The notes under the pieces were generated by a model. That model made no database searches and was not told where the DNA came from. It worked only from the letters and a program-made list of their open reading frames with translations. Below, in pieces: positions 1-9,237 of a DNA stretch of 64,000 nt; position 1 is the stretch's first letter; every line of letters begins with the position of its first letter. The translations under genes and the position numbers were made by a program. The stretch covers positions 120,397 to 184,396 of the forward strand of contig NZ_JADPKT010000074.1 of the NCBI RefSeq assembly GCF_023074075.1, written 5' to 3'. The DNA is from Bradyrhizobium sp. 138 (GTDB lineage Bacteria > Pseudomonadota > Alphaproteobacteria > Rhizobiales > Xanthobacteraceae).

Positions 1-2
1 TC

Positions 3-140
3 ACGGGGGCTTCGCCCGCAGTGCGCCGCGCGCTGCTCACCCATGGCGTGACGCCGCCGCGCGCACGCTATCGCCAGAGCCTCGAGCGCGCGATTGCCGA
101 CATCAAGGGCGGCGCGGGCGAGGAGGCTGCCGCGAGCTGA
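3..140 (+). CDS. C-terminal end of an unidentified protein (partial, starts before the window)
   Basis: The 3' end of a gene whose start lies outside the window; 45 codons are open and end in TGA. The visible tail has a helix-like stretch followed by a Gly/Glu/Ala-rich end (IKGGAGEEAAAS). I do not recognise the family from so short a piece. It runs in the same direction as aroE, 112 bases upstream of it. The strong third-position GC bias fits real coding sequence. Confidence 0.55.
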   Translation, partial: TGASPAVRRALLTHGVTPPRARYRQSLERAIADIKGGAGEEAAAS

Positions 141-252
141 CGGCGCACCGTTCTCGCGCCGGCCGGCCTGACCGACGCTGTGGCGCCCGCGCGCTTGACA
201 GAGCGGGCGCGACGCGAAATGGATCGCCTCGGGAATACGACCCGAGGGAAAG

Positions 253-1092
253 ATGACCGCGCCCAAAGCTCCTGCAGCCTGTCTGATCGGATGGCCGGCC
301 GCGCATTCGCGCTCGCCGCTGATCCATCATCATTGGCTGCGCACGCTGGGCATTGAAGGCGGCTACGTCATCGAGGCGGTGCCGCCCGAGGACTTGCGCG
401 ATTTCGTGTTGCGGCTGTCCTTGCGCGGCTTCGTCGGTGCCAACGTCACCATCCCGCACAAGGAAGGCGTGCTGGCGCTGTCGACGCCCGATGCCCGCGC
501 GGAGGCCGTGGGCGCGGCCAACACGCTGTGGTTTGCCGATGGCGAGCTGCGCTCGACCAATACCGACGTCGAAGGTTTCATCGGCAATCTCGACGCCAGC
601 GCGCCCGGCTGGGAAGCGGCGGAGGAGGCGCTGGTGCTCGGCGCCGGCGGTTCCTCGCGTGCGGTCGTGTTCGGGCTGCTCGAACGTGGCATCACGCGCG
701 TCCATCTCGCCAATCGCACGGTCGCGCGGGCCGAGGCGCTGGCAAGACAGTTCGGGCCCAACGTGCATCCTGTGACGTGGGATGGAATCAACGACGTGCT
801 GCCGCGTGCAAAACTTCTCGTGAACACGACCTCGCTCGGCATGAACGGCCAGCCGTCGCTCGATGTCGATGTCGCACGCCTGCCGCAAGCGGCCGTCGTT
901 GCCGACCTCGTCTATGTTCCGCTGGTGACGCCGCTGCTCGCTGCCGCAGCGGCGCGTGGCCTGAGGACCGCCGACGGGCTCGGCATGCTCTTGCATCAGG
1001 CGGTGCGCGGCTTCGAGCTGTGGTTCGGCCGGCGGCCCGAGGTCACGGCCGAGCTGCGCGCATTGGTCGAGGCCGATCTCACAAAGACTTGA
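253..1092 (+). CDS. aroE: Shikimate 5-dehydrogenase (AroE family)
   Basis: Reduces 3-dehydroshikimate to shikimate with NADPH in the cytoplasmic chorismate pathway. The 279 residues match the usual family length. Substrate-site motifs are present: SRSP (19-22), NVTIPHK with the catalytic Lys70, and NTD with Asp105. The Rossmann part has the glycine loop GAGGSSRA (130-137), a following NRT motif, and NTTSLGM. A GAGGGAAAG ribosome site sits just before the ATG. It stands alone here rather than in the common coaE-dnaQ neighbourhood, so it could be a second AroE paralogue (quinate/shikimate type) rather than the only copy; the sequence cannot separate these. Confidence 0.9.
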   Translation: MTAPKAPAACLIGWPAAHSRSPLIHHHWLRTLGIEGGYVIEAVPPEDLRDFVLRLSLRGFVGANVTIPHKEGVLALSTPDARAEAVGAANTLWFADGELRSTNTDVEGFIGNLDASAPGWEAAEEALVLGAGGSSRAVVFGLLERGITRVHLANRTVARAEALARQFGPNVHPVTWDGINDVLPRAKLLVNTTSLGMNGQPSLDVDVARLPQAAVVADLVYVPLVTPLLAAAAARGLRTADGLGMLLHQAVRGFELWFGRRPEVTAELRALVEADLTKT

Positions 1093-1148
1093 GAGAATAG
1101 TGCGCCACTTTCGGAGTTCTCCATCCGTGGGGATAACCGGAGACCGTC

Positions 1149-1775
1149 ATGTCTGTTCAACGTGCAACTTTCACACGTCCGCTGATCGCCGTCGCGATGG
1201 TGGCCGTCTCGACTTACTGCGCCTTCGCCCAGAAGGCGCCGGTGCCGACGCGCGTGCGCGGCACCATCAAAAGCGTCAATGGTGACACCATGCAAGTCAA
1301 GTCGCGCAGCGGTGAAGAGGTCAAGCTACACCTTGCCCCTGACGTGAACGTGTCGGGCATTACAAAGATCTCGCTCGCCGACATCAAGCCGGGCTCGTTC
1401 GTCGGGGCGACCACGGTGCCGGGACCGGACGGCGGCCAGAACGCGGTTGAGGTTCACGTGTTTCCGGAGAGCATGCGCGGCACCGGCGAGGGCTCGCGGC
1501 CCTGGGACCTCAAGCCCAACTCCAGCATGACCAACGCGACGGTCGCCGAGAGCGTGGTCGGAAACGACGGCCACACGCTGCTGGTCAAGTACAAGGACGG
1601 CGAGAAGAAGGTGTTCGTGGCCGACAATACGCCGGTGGTCACCTTCGTGCCTGGCGACAAATCCGAGTTGAAGGCCGGCGCCAAGGTCATCGCCTTCATG
1701 AAGCAATTGCCGGACGGCTCGTTCGAGACCAACCGCGTCAGCGTCGGCCGCGACGGCCTGACGCCGCCGATGTGA
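1149..1775 (+). CDS. Secreted hypothetical protein with OB-fold-like (DUF5666-type) repeats
   Basis: 208 residues with an N-terminal signal peptide (hydrophobic stretch about 10-26, cleavage near AFAQ), so probably periplasmic. The mature part contains two similar beta-rich halves: RGTIKSVNGDTMQVKSRSGE near the N-terminus and a later VVGNDGHTLLVKYKDGEKK, which is the pattern of DUF5666-like small-barrel domains. No catalytic residues or cysteines are evident and the function is unknown. It lies 56 bases after aroE, and a GGATAACCGGAGACC stretch precedes the ATG. A dispersed palindromic repeat follows it. Confidence 0.7.
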   Translation: MSVQRATFTRPLIAVAMVAVSTYCAFAQKAPVPTRVRGTIKSVNGDTMQVKSRSGEEVKLHLAPDVNVSGITKISLADIKPGSFVGATTVPGPDGGQNAVEVHVFPESMRGTGEGSRPWDLKPNSSMTNATVAESVVGNDGHTLLVKYKDGEKKVFVADNTPVVTFVPGDKSELKAGAKVIAFMKQLPDGSFETNRVSVGRDGLTPPM

Positions 1776-1794
1776 TGGGCCAGGCGGAGGACGT

Positions 1795-1911
1795 GTAGGG
1801 TGGATTAGGCGAAGCCGTAACCCACCATGCTCCCGCAAATGCGGACGAAGTTGGTGGGTTACGCTCGGCGGACTGCGCTTTGCGCATCCGCAGAACTAAC
1901 CCACCCTACGG
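1795..1911. repeat. Dispersed palindromic repeat, GTAGGGTGG / CCACCCTAC family
   Basis: The element opens with GTAGGGTGGATTAG and closes with CTAACCCACCCTAC, its near-perfect inverse. Two further inverse arms (GTAACCCACC and GGTGGGTTAC) lie inside. The same ends recur at about 4954, 39916, 46583, 59091 and 59285. It lies between two convergent genes. It is a non-coding MITE/REP-like element. Confidence 0.85.
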
Positions 1912-1926
1912 CACCGTCGCTTCGCC

Positions 1927-3063
1927 TCACATCGCAATGATATGATCGTCGATCTCGTCGATCCGGTTGACGCCGCACAGGCCCATGGTGGTGAGCAGCT
2001 CCTTCTGGATGATGTCGATCGCCTTGGCGACGCCGGCTTGGCCGCCGGCCCCTAAGCCATAGGCATAGGCGCGGCCGATCATGCAGGATTTGGCACCGAG
2101 CGCGAGCGCGCGCATCACGTCCTGGCCGGAGCGGATGCCGCCGTCGAACATGATCTCCATCTTCTCGCCGACCGCGTCCGCGATCTCCGGCAGCACCTCG
2201 ATCGAGGACGGCGCGCCGTCGAGCTGACGGCCGCCATGGTTGGAGACGACGAGGGCCTGCGCGCCGGTCTTGGCGGCTTCCTCGGCATCCTCGACGTCGA
2301 GGATGCCCTTGATGATGAGCTTGCCCGGCCAGATGCTGCGGACCCACTCGACGTCCTTCCAGCTCAGCGAGGTGTCGAACTGCGAGGCCGTCCACTCGGC
2401 AAGGCGGTTGAGATCCTCGGTGTTCTTCACGTGGCCGGCGATGTTGCCGAAGGTGCGGCGCTTGCCCTGCAGCACGCCGGAGACCCAGGCCGGCTTGCTG
2501 GCGAAATCGAGCAGCTTCGACAGCGACCATTCGGGGGGCACCGTCATGCCGTTCTTGATGTCGGCATGGCGCTGGCCGATCACCTGGAGGTCGACGGTGA
2601 GCACGAGCGCGCTGCACTTGGCCGCGATCGCGCGCTGGATCAATTCCTTGATGAAGCCGCGGTCCTTCATGACGTAGAGCTGGAACCAGAACGGCTTTTC
2701 GACACTGGCCGCGATGTCCTCGATCGAGCAGATCGACATGGTCGATTGCGTGAACGGGATGCCGGCGGCCTGTGCGGCGCGGCAGGCGTGGATCTCGCCG
2801 TCGCCGTGCTGCATGCCGAGCAGGCCGACCGGCGCGAGGATCAGCGGCATGGTCGAGGGCTCGCCGAGGATCGTGGTCGAGGTGTCGCGCTTGGAGACGT
2901 CGACCAGGATACGCTGGCGGAACTTGATCGCCTGCATGTCCTCGCGGTTGGCGCGCAGCGTTTCCTCGGCATAGGAGCCGCGGTCGCAATAGTCGAAGAA
3001 CGCCTTCGGCACGCGGCGCTTATGCAGGGCGCGAAGATCGTCGATACAGGTAATATGCTTCAT
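1927..3063 (-). CDS. FMN-dependent alpha-hydroxy-acid dehydrogenase (L-lactate dehydrogenase/glycolate oxidase family)
   Basis: Oxidises an L-2-hydroxy acid, most likely lactate, to the 2-oxo acid using FMN. The 378-residue protein has the family landmarks: YCDRGSYAEET near the N-terminus, LAPVGLLGMQHGDGE, the FMN-contacting Lys252 in IIKGI, the active-site motif SNHGGRQLD with catalytic His276 and Arg279, and the phosphate-binding DGGIRSGQD and GRAYAYGLG. The start MKHITCIDDL was preferred over one 17 codons upstream because GGGGAAACGAGC precedes it. The product is cytoplasmic or membrane-associated. The exact substrate (lactate, mandelate or glycolate) cannot be told. Confidence 0.88.
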   Translation of the reverse strand: MKHITCIDDLRALHKRRVPKAFFDYCDRGSYAEETLRANREDMQAIKFRQRILVDVSKRDTSTTILGEPSTMPLILAPVGLLGMQHGDGEIHACRAAQAAGIPFTQSTMSICSIEDIAASVEKPFWFQLYVMKDRGFIKELIQRAIAAKCSALVLTVDLQVIGQRHADIKNGMTVPPEWSLSKLLDFASKPAWVSGVLQGKRRTFGNIAGHVKNTEDLNRLAEWTASQFDTSLSWKDVEWVRSIWPGKLIIKGILDVEDAEEAAKTGAQALVVSNHGGRQLDGAPSSIEVLPEIADAVGEKMEIMFDGGIRSGQDVMRALALGAKSCMIGRAYAYGLGAGGQAGVAKAIDIIQKELLTTMGLCGVNRIDEIDDHIIAM

Positions 3064-3171
3064 GCTCGTTTCCCCGGCCCGTCTGACTCTTGCATCGGAA
3101 GATTTCGAGGTCATCTAGCATGGTTGAATGCACAGCCAAATCGTTTGCAGAACGTTTTGCAGGAGAGCGCC

Positions 3172-3339
3172 ATGACGAGGCCGCACGCTGGACCGTCGCC
3201 GAAAGAGATCAAGGAAAAGCATGATCTCGAGGAGGCGCTGGAAGAGGGACTGGAGGAGACCTTCCCGGCCTCCGATCCCGTCAACGTCACCCAGCCGGCG
3301 CCGAGCCGCGCCGACAGCCACGTGAAGCGCTCGGATTAG
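3172..3339 (+). CDS. Small conserved acidic protein (55 aa) with an FPASDP motif
   Basis: A 55-residue protein behind a clean AGGAGAG ribosome site. It has a Glu/Lys-rich helical first half (KEIKEKHDLEEALEEGLEE) and a C-terminal segment with FPASDPVNVTQPAPS. Short proteins with this FPASDPV ending are widespread as hypotheticals in alphaproteobacteria, from memory; no function is known to me. It is divergent from the hydroxy-acid dehydrogenase and 219 bases upstream of glmM. A much longer frame containing it is only the antisense of the dehydrogenase. Confidence 0.75.
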   Translation: MTRPHAGPSPKEIKEKHDLEEALEEGLEETFPASDPVNVTQPAPSRADSHVKRSD

Positions 3340-3558
3340 GCGAGTTCCGCCGCTTTTCGCTGGTCACGCCGGAATTACAATGTTAACAATGTGTTATCAG
3401 GGCGGTCGCGGCGCCGGTTCCGTAATGATTCATCATATTTTTTGAAGCCAAGTTAGCCGCGATAGCTCTATAAGACCTCGGCAAATCAGGGATGCGGGGC
3501 CCGTTCGGGCAGCCCGTGGTTGTAGAGGGGAGTCCCTGGTTGTTGCTTGGGGGACGAT

Positions 3559-4902
3559 ATGAGCCGCAAATATTTCGGGACGGACGGGATTAGGGGCCGC
3601 GCCAACGGACTGATCACGCCGGAGCTCGCGCTCAAGGTCGGCCAGGCCGCGGGCCTTGCGTTTCAGCGCGGCGACCACCGCCACCGGGTCGTGATCGGCA
3701 AGGACACCCGCCTGTCCGGCTACATGATCGAATACGCCATGGTCGCGGGCTTCACCTCGGTCGGTATGGACGTATTGCTGGTCGGACCGATGCCGACGCC
3801 GGCAGTCGCGATGCTGACCAAGTCGATGCGCGCCGATCTCGGCGTCATGATCTCCGCCTCGCACAATCTGTTCGAGGACAACGGCATCAAGCTGTTCGGC
3901 CCGCAGGGCTTCAAGCTCTCCGACGACGTCGAGCGGCAGATCGAGCAGCTGCTCGACGAGCCCATCGACAAGCGGCTCGCGCAGAGTGCGAGCCTGGGAC
4001 GCGCCCGCCGCATCGACGGCGTGCATGACCGCTACATCGAATTCGCCAAGCGCACCTTGCCGCGCGATCTCTCGCTCGAGGGCCTGCGCGTCGTGATCGA
4101 TTGCGCCAACGGCGCCGCCTACAAGGTGGTGCCGGAAGCGCTGTGGGAGCTGGGCGCCGACGTGGTGCCGATCGGCGTCGAGCCCGACGGCTTCAACATC
4201 AACAAGGACTGCGGCTCGACTTCGCCGGAAGCCCTGTCGAAGAAGGTGCGCGAGATGCGCGCCGACATCGGCATTGCGCTCGACGGCGATGCCGACCGCG
4301 TCATCCTGGTCGACGAGCGCGGGCATGTCGTCGACGGCGATCAGTTGCTCGCGGTGATCGCGCAGAGCTGGAAGGAAGACGGCCGGCTGTCGCGGCCGGG
4401 CATCGTCGCCACCGTGATGTCCAATCTCGGGCTCGAGCGCTTCCTGAACGGGCAGGGGCTCGATCTCGTCCGCACGCCGGTCGGCGACCGCTACGTGCTC
4501 GAGCAGATGCTGAACGGCGGCTACAATCTCGGCGGCGAGCAGTCCGGACACATCATCCTGTCCGACTACGCCACCACCGGCGACGGCTTCGTTGCCGCAT
4601 TGCAGGTGCTGGCGGTGGTGCAGAAGCTGCGTCGCCCCGTCTCGGAGGTCTGCCACCGCTTCGATCCGCTGCCGCAGATCCTCAAGAACGTCCGCCATAA
4701 GGGCGGCAAGCCGCTCGACGATTCCGACGTCAAGTCGGCGATCTCCGACGGCGAGAAGCGGCTCAACGGCCACGGCCGTCTCCTGATCCGCTCCTCCGGC
4801 ACCGAGCCCGTGATCCGCGTCATGGGCGAGGGCGAGGACCGCATCCTGGTCGAGGACGTCGTCGACACCATCGTCTCGGCGCTCGGCCAGGCGGCGGCGT
4901 AA
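3559..4902 (+). CDS. glmM: Phosphoglucosamine mutase GlmM
   Basis: Interconverts glucosamine-6-phosphate and glucosamine-1-phosphate on the way to UDP-GlcNAc for peptidoglycan and LPS. The 447-residue protein begins with the canonical MSRKYFGTDGIRG. The phosphorylated serine lies in MISASHN (Ser101), the metal-binding loop is DGDADR (242-247), the sugar-specificity loop is GGEQSGH, and the C-terminal phosphate site is RSSGTEP. The ATG at 3559 was chosen over an in-frame TTG twelve bases upstream because it gives the family start and is preceded by GGGGGA. It has its own 219-base upstream region and appears monocistronic. Confidence 0.96.
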   Translation: MSRKYFGTDGIRGRANGLITPELALKVGQAAGLAFQRGDHRHRVVIGKDTRLSGYMIEYAMVAGFTSVGMDVLLVGPMPTPAVAMLTKSMRADLGVMISASHNLFEDNGIKLFGPQGFKLSDDVERQIEQLLDEPIDKRLAQSASLGRARRIDGVHDRYIEFAKRTLPRDLSLEGLRVVIDCANGAAYKVVPEALWELGADVVPIGVEPDGFNINKDCGSTSPEALSKKVREMRADIGIALDGDADRVILVDERGHVVDGDQLLAVIAQSWKEDGRLSRPGIVATVMSNLGLERFLNGQGLDLVRTPVGDRYVLEQMLNGGYNLGGEQSGHIILSDYATTGDGFVAALQVLAVVQKLRRPVSEVCHRFDPLPQILKNVRHKGGKPLDDSDVKSAISDGEKRLNGHGRLLIRSSGTEPVIRVMGEGEDRILVEDVVDTIVSALGQAAA

Positions 4903-4920
4903 GCTCTTTCAAGCACGAGT

Positions 4921-5108
4921 GGGGTGAGGTGGTGTCACCCCACGGACAGTATCGTAGGGTGGGCAAAGCGAAGCGTGCCCACGCGTCTGTCGCCGTATCG
5001 GGCAGGTGGTGGGCACGGCGCAAGGGCGCCTTTGCCCACCCTACGATTCCTTCTTCATGGCGAGATCTCGACCCTCATGGTGAGGTGATCTCACCCTACG
5101 ATACTGGA
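4921..5108. repeat. Composite palindromic repeat after glmM
   Basis: The core (about 4954-5045) is a GTAGGGTGGGCAAAG ... CTTTGCCCACCCTAC element with internal arms GTGCCCAC / GTGGGCAC. It is flanked by two small hairpins, GGGGTGA...TCACCCC (4921-4941) and GGTGAG...CTCACC (about 5082-5098), and by related ATCGTAGG / CCTACGAT sequences, so one element seems nested in another. It fills most of the gap between glmM and the MFS gene. Confidence 0.8.
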
Positions 5109-5223
5109 CTCGTGGAGAGGGTAAGACACGCGCATCCCAGCCATCAGCGATTGGCAGTGGTTCCATCGCCGCTTGCATCGTAACCATCGGGTCGCGGCAA
5201 TCTGCCGCGTCGGGATCGCTGCA

Positions 5224-6471
5224 TTGAACAAGCCTGTCGTCGTCTCAGAGGAAACGCTGACCGAGCCCGTCGTCGTCGCTGACGTGGCACCCGCTGCCAA
5301 CGCGGCAGGGCCGGCTTATGTCGTGCTTGCCGGCATCAGCGTCTCGCACTTCCTCAACGACACCATGCAGTCGTTGATCGCCTCGGTGTATCCGATCCTG
5401 AAGGACACCTACGCGCTCGACTTCGCGCAGATCGGCATGATCACGCTGGCGTTCCAGTTCACCGCCTCGCTGCTGCAGCCGGTGGTCGGGCACTACACCG
5501 ACAAGAAGGCCCAGCCCTATTCGCTCGCGATCGGCATGGCCTCGACCTTCTTCGGCCTGCTGCTGCTCAGCGCCGCGCAGCAATATCTCGTCATCCTCGT
5601 TGCCGCCGCGCTGGTCGGTCTCGGCTCGGCGGTGTTTCATCCGGAGTCCGCGCGCATCGCGCGGCTCGCCTCCGGCGGCCGCTACGGCTTTGCGCAATCG
5701 GTGTTCCAGCTCGGCGGCAGTTTCGGCACCTCGATGGGGCCGGTGCTGGCGGCGCTGATCGTGGTGCCGTTCGGGCAGGGCAGCATCGCCTGGTTCTCCT
5801 CGATCGCGTTCCTCGCGATCCTCATCCTCTGGCGCATCGGCCGCTGGTATGCGCCGCAGATCAAGGCGAAGAAGACGGCGGCGGTTCAGTCCCATCCCGA
5901 CGCGCCGAGCTCGCGCCGCGTCGCCGTTGCGCTGCTCGTGCTGGTCGCGCTGCTGTTCTCCAAGCAGCTCTACGTCTCGAGCCTGTCGAGCTACTACATC
6001 TTCTACCTGATCGACCGCTTCGGCGTGTCGACCCAGGCAGCGCAGATCTATCTCTTCATCTTCCTCGCCGCGAATGCGGTCGGCGCGTTTCTGGGCGGTC
6101 CCCTGGGCGATCGCTTCGGCCGCAAGATCGTGATCTGGATTTCGATCCTGGGCGCGCTCCCGTTCACGCTGGCGCTGCCCTATGCGGGTCTTTACACGAG
6201 TGCGGTGCTGTCAGTCGTCATCGGCCTGATCATCTCCTCGACGACCTCGTCGATCATCGTGTTCGCGCAGGAGCTGGTGCCGCACAGATTCGGCATGATC
6301 TCCGGCGTGTTCTTCGGCGTCGCCTTCGGCATCGGGGGCCTTGGGGCTGCCGTGCTCGGCAAGCTCGCCGACCACACCTCGATCGCGTTCGTCTACCAGG
6401 TCTGCGCCTGGCTGCCGGCGATCGGGCTTCTCGCGGTGTTCCTGCCCAAACTGCCCCAGCACAAGCGTTAA
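5224..6471 (+). CDS. MFS transporter, fosmidomycin-resistance (Fsr) type
   Basis: A 12-helix major facilitator of about 415 residues. The conserved N-terminal block GISVSHFLNDTMQSLIASVYPIL resembles Fsr-type exporters, and a GHYTDKK motif-A-like loop follows helix 2, with GDRFGRK in the second half. A soluble N-terminal tail of about 35 residues precedes helix 1. The start is uncertain: no ATG fits, and TTG codons exist at 5224 and 5173; the shorter was chosen. Likely role: drug or sugar-phosphate-analogue efflux at the inner membrane; the substrate is not predictable from sequence. Confidence 0.82.
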   Translation: MNKPVVVSEETLTEPVVVADVAPAANAAGPAYVVLAGISVSHFLNDTMQSLIASVYPILKDTYALDFAQIGMITLAFQFTASLLQPVVGHYTDKKAQPYSLAIGMASTFFGLLLLSAAQQYLVILVAAALVGLGSAVFHPESARIARLASGGRYGFAQSVFQLGGSFGTSMGPVLAALIVVPFGQGSIAWFSSIAFLAILILWRIGRWYAPQIKAKKTAAVQSHPDAPSSRRVAVALLVLVALLFSKQLYVSSLSSYYIFYLIDRFGVSTQAAQIYLFIFLAANAVGAFLGGPLGDRFGRKIVIWISILGALPFTLALPYAGLYTSAVLSVVIGLIISSTTSSIIVFAQELVPHRFGMISGVFFGVAFGIGGLGAAVLGKLADHTSIAFVYQVCAWLPAIGLLAVFLPKLPQHKR

Positions 6472-6698
6472 CAAATCTGGCTTCGCTGCATTGCGGCTTC
6501 ATCAATCGTTAGCAATTGCGGGGCGCGACCGCCGCATTTTTGCAACGCTCCAACCGCATCCGCGTGCAGGTAGAGAAAAAATCAACCTTAAAAATTAGGG
6601 TTAAGTGGCGCTTAAACATTTGCTGGCATCGTCCGCTCCGTGAGTTTCCAGAACGTGAGGCCTGCGTATTTGCCTCACCGGCCAAAAGGACGAAGCCA

Positions 6699-7529
6699 AT
6701 GCGTAGCGTTAAGTCTCTCCTTGCCGCGGGTGCGGCAACCCTGATCTCGTCGATGGCGTTCGCCGCCGATATGCCGATCGCGGCGCCCCCTCCGATGTAC
6801 GCGCCGCCGGCTCCGCCCGCCGATTTCGGCGGCTGGTATCTGCGCGGCGATATCGGCATGACCAACCAGAGCGCCAAGCGCATCGACAGTGCCATTGCGT
6901 ATCCGACCACTACGGAGGGTGTTGGCTTCGACTCCTCGCCGCTGTTCGATCTCGGTGTCGGCTATCGCTTCAACAACTGGTTCCGCACCGACGTGATCGG
7001 CCAGTACCGTGGCAAGGCCAATCTGCACGGCGCAAACAACGTCTCCTACGCCGCTAACGATTTCGGATCGAACAACTACAGCGGCAGCAAATCCGAGTGG
7101 GTCGTCATGGCGAACGCCTATGTCGATCTCGGCACCTGGTGGTGCATCACCCCGTTCATCGGTGCCGGCGTCGGTGGCTCCTACAACAAGCTCAGCGGCT
7201 TCCGCGACGACGGCACCCGGATCACGGCCGGTGCGCTGTCGAACAGCGTGACCTACTTCGGCGACAACGGGAAGTGGAATTTCGCCTGGGCCGCTCACGC
7301 CGGTCTCGCCTATAAGGTCAATCCGGGCTTCACCGTCGAACTGGCCTACAGCTACATGAACCTTGGCGATGCCGCGCCTGGCAACTACCGCTTCTATGAC
7401 TACAGCCAGTCCGGGCCGTCTACGATCAAGGTCAAGGACATCACCTCGCACGACATCAAGCTCGGCGTGCGCTGGGATCTCAACAGCCCGCCGGCCTACA
7501 TGCCGCCGCCGCTGGTCACCAAGGGCTGA
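6699..7529 (+). CDS. Outer-membrane beta-barrel protein (Omp25/31-like porin family)
   Basis: 276 residues: a signal peptide ending in SSMAFA, then an Ala-Asp-Met mature start and a Pro-rich linker (PIAAPPPMYAPPAPP), then alternating aromatic/polar strands typical of an eight-stranded barrel of the Omp25/31 or outer-membrane immunogenic type. The last strands (DIKLGVRWDL) are followed by a short Pro-rich tail rather than a terminal Phe. The ATG has an AAAAGGACG ribosome site; a frame extending 61 codons upstream is probably untranslated leader. A terminator follows. Confidence 0.82.
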   Translation: MRSVKSLLAAGAATLISSMAFAADMPIAAPPPMYAPPAPPADFGGWYLRGDIGMTNQSAKRIDSAIAYPTTTEGVGFDSSPLFDLGVGYRFNNWFRTDVIGQYRGKANLHGANNVSYAANDFGSNNYSGSKSEWVVMANAYVDLGTWWCITPFIGAGVGGSYNKLSGFRDDGTRITAGALSNSVTYFGDNGKWNFAWAAHAGLAYKVNPGFTVELAYSYMNLGDAAPGNYRFYDYSQSGPSTIKVKDITSHDIKLGVRWDLNSPPAYMPPPLVTKG

Positions 7530-7560
7530 TCGCGACGTCGATCGGTTAGGACTTCTTAAC

Positions 7561-7588
7561 GGCGCGGGATCATCCCGCGCCGTTTTGC
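7561..7588 (+). terminator. Rho-independent terminator after the first beta-barrel gene
   Basis: Nine-base-pair stem GGCGCGGGA / TCCCGCGCC with a TCA loop, followed by GTTTTGCTTT, 31 bases after the stop codon. Confidence 0.85.
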
Positions 7589-7697
7589 TTTGCGGATTTT
7601 TCATGGCCCGCCTGCGACGAAGCCGCCCGACGCAACCATTGGTTAAGGTTAACAGGCGATGATCATCGCAACAGTTCGAGTCCGATGGAGCGTTGCG

Positions 7698-8558
7698 ATG
7701 CGTAGGCTGATGTTGGCGGCAGCGATGTTGGGGACGGTGTCTGCCGCGCACGCGGCCGACATGCCGGACCTGCCGATCCTGCGCGGCGGCTTCACGGACG
7801 GTCTGTCGAAGTCCTCTGTCAACTGGGACGGCTTCTACGTCGGCGGTCAGTTCGGTTTCGCCACGACCGAGATGGATTTCAGTCGCGCCCCGAAATCGAT
7901 GACGGACTTCATGCTGCGCGACAGCATCCTGCAGGCTCCGGTTGGAGGATGGTCGCTGCTGCCGAAGAATCACGTCCAAAGCACGGGATTCGGTGCCTAT
8001 GTCGGGCGGAATTGGCAGTTTTACGACGCTGTGATGGGCGTCGAAGCCAACTACAGCTACGTGAACAATCTCTCGAGTACTGCAAGCGATTCCATGACGC
8101 GCTTGATCCCCGGTGAAACCGCGCCCACGGATCACGTCTATTCCTACAACACGACGCTCGGCGGCGGCGCCGCATTGCAGCTCAAGGACTATGTGACCTT
8201 CCGGGGGCGGGTTGGATGGTCGGGCGGAGACTTCATGCCTTATGCGTTCGGCGGTCTTGCAATCGGACGTGCCGACGTATCGAGGTTCGCGACCGTGTCG
8301 TATCTGAAATACGACGACTACACGGATCCCAACACCGGAATCACGAGTCGCACGACCATCGGCTCCGGAACGATGACGCAGACCGAGAGGCGCGCGAACA
8401 GCTTCATCTACGGATGGACAGGGGGCATCGGCATCGAATACGCGCTGCTCGACTGTATCATCCTGCGCGGCGAATGGGAGCATGTCGGGTTCTCGAACGC
8501 CAAGAACATCTCGGTCAACTTGAACAATTTCCGCGTGGGTGCCGGCTACAAGTTCTAG
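7698..8558 (+). CDS. Outer-membrane beta-barrel protein, second paralogue
   Basis: 286 residues with a signal peptide (AAAMLGTVSAAHA) and an Ala-Asp-Met mature start like the gene before it. It then has WDGFYVGGQFGFA, the typical first strand of Omp25/31-like immunogenic proteins, and ends in the canonical barrel signature FRVGAGYKF with a terminal Phe for BAM recognition. Identity to its neighbour is low outside the N-terminus, so the tandem arrangement is either an old duplication or chance. The ATG at 7698 was chosen over 7659 because it starts the signal peptide directly and follows ATGGAGCG. Confidence 0.82.
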   Translation: MRRLMLAAAMLGTVSAAHAADMPDLPILRGGFTDGLSKSSVNWDGFYVGGQFGFATTEMDFSRAPKSMTDFMLRDSILQAPVGGWSLLPKNHVQSTGFGAYVGRNWQFYDAVMGVEANYSYVNNLSSTASDSMTRLIPGETAPTDHVYSYNTTLGGGAALQLKDYVTFRGRVGWSGGDFMPYAFGGLAIGRADVSRFATVSYLKYDDYTDPNTGITSRTTIGSGTMTQTERRANSFIYGWTGGIGIEYALLDCIILRGEWEHVGFSNAKNISVNLNNFRVGAGYKF

Positions 8559-8631
8559 GGCCGCGTTTGCAGCCGGTTGACACGGCTGCGCTGTCCTGAT
8601 GCTCTATCGCTGAACGCGGGGCGCGGCGGCG

Positions 8632-9222
8632 ATGAAGATCTACGGCGACAGCAATTCCGGCAATTGCCTCAAGGTGAAATGGGCCTGCGATCATCTCGCA
8701 TTGCCCTACCGCTGGATCGAAATCGACACGCGCAAGGGCGAGACGCGCACGCCGCAATTCCTTGCGATGAACGGCGCCGGCCAGGTGCCCACCGTCGCCT
8801 TCGACGATGGCCGCACGCTGGCGCAGTCCAATGCCATCATCCGCTATCTCGCCCGCGACAGCGCGCTGGTTCCGCGCGACGCTTTCGTTGCGGCCAAGAT
8901 GGACGAATGGCTGTTCTGGGAACAGTACAGCCACGAGCCCTATATCGCGGTGTGCCGCTTTGTCCTCGTCTATCTCGGCAAGGATGTGTCCGAGCTCGAT
9001 CCTGACAAGGTCAAGCGTGGCTATGCGGCGCTCGACCGCATGGAGCAGCATCTGGCGGCCAGCCGCTTCTTCGCCGGCGAGGTAGTTTCACTCGCCGATG
9101 TCTCGCTGCTTGCCTATACCCGCGTGGCGCATGAAGGCGGCTTCGACCTCGGCCGCTATGCGTCCGTCCGCCGCTGGATCGGCGAAGTTGAAGCGTTTCT
9201 CGGCCTTCCGCCGGCGCGCTGA
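8632..9222 (+). CDS. Glutathione S-transferase family protein
   Basis: 196 residues with the two-domain GST layout. The thioredoxin-like N-terminal domain (about 1-78) has KIYGDSNSGNCLKVKW with Ser8/Ser10 as candidate catalytic residues, the cis-proline motif GQVPT, and the glutathione gamma-Glu motif QSNAI (SNAI variant of ESxAI). The helical C-terminal domain carries SLADVSLLAYTR, the N-capping box. Probably a cytosolic detoxification enzyme; the substrate is unknown. The GNAT gene starts 15 bases downstream, so the two are likely cotranscribed. Confidence 0.88.
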   Translation: MKIYGDSNSGNCLKVKWACDHLALPYRWIEIDTRKGETRTPQFLAMNGAGQVPTVAFDDGRTLAQSNAIIRYLARDSALVPRDAFVAAKMDEWLFWEQYSHEPYIAVCRFVLVYLGKDVSELDPDKVKRGYAALDRMEQHLAASRFFAGEVVSLADVSLLAYTRVAHEGGFDLGRYASVRRWIGEVEAFLGLPPAR

Positions 9223-9237
9223 GGTGGAGTTTTCGCC

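Noticed and set aside
2236..3171. Long plus-strand frame leading into the 55-residue protein
   Set aside because: The upstream part is the antisense of the hydroxy-acid dehydrogenase; only the last 55 codons have a ribosome site and a natural start.
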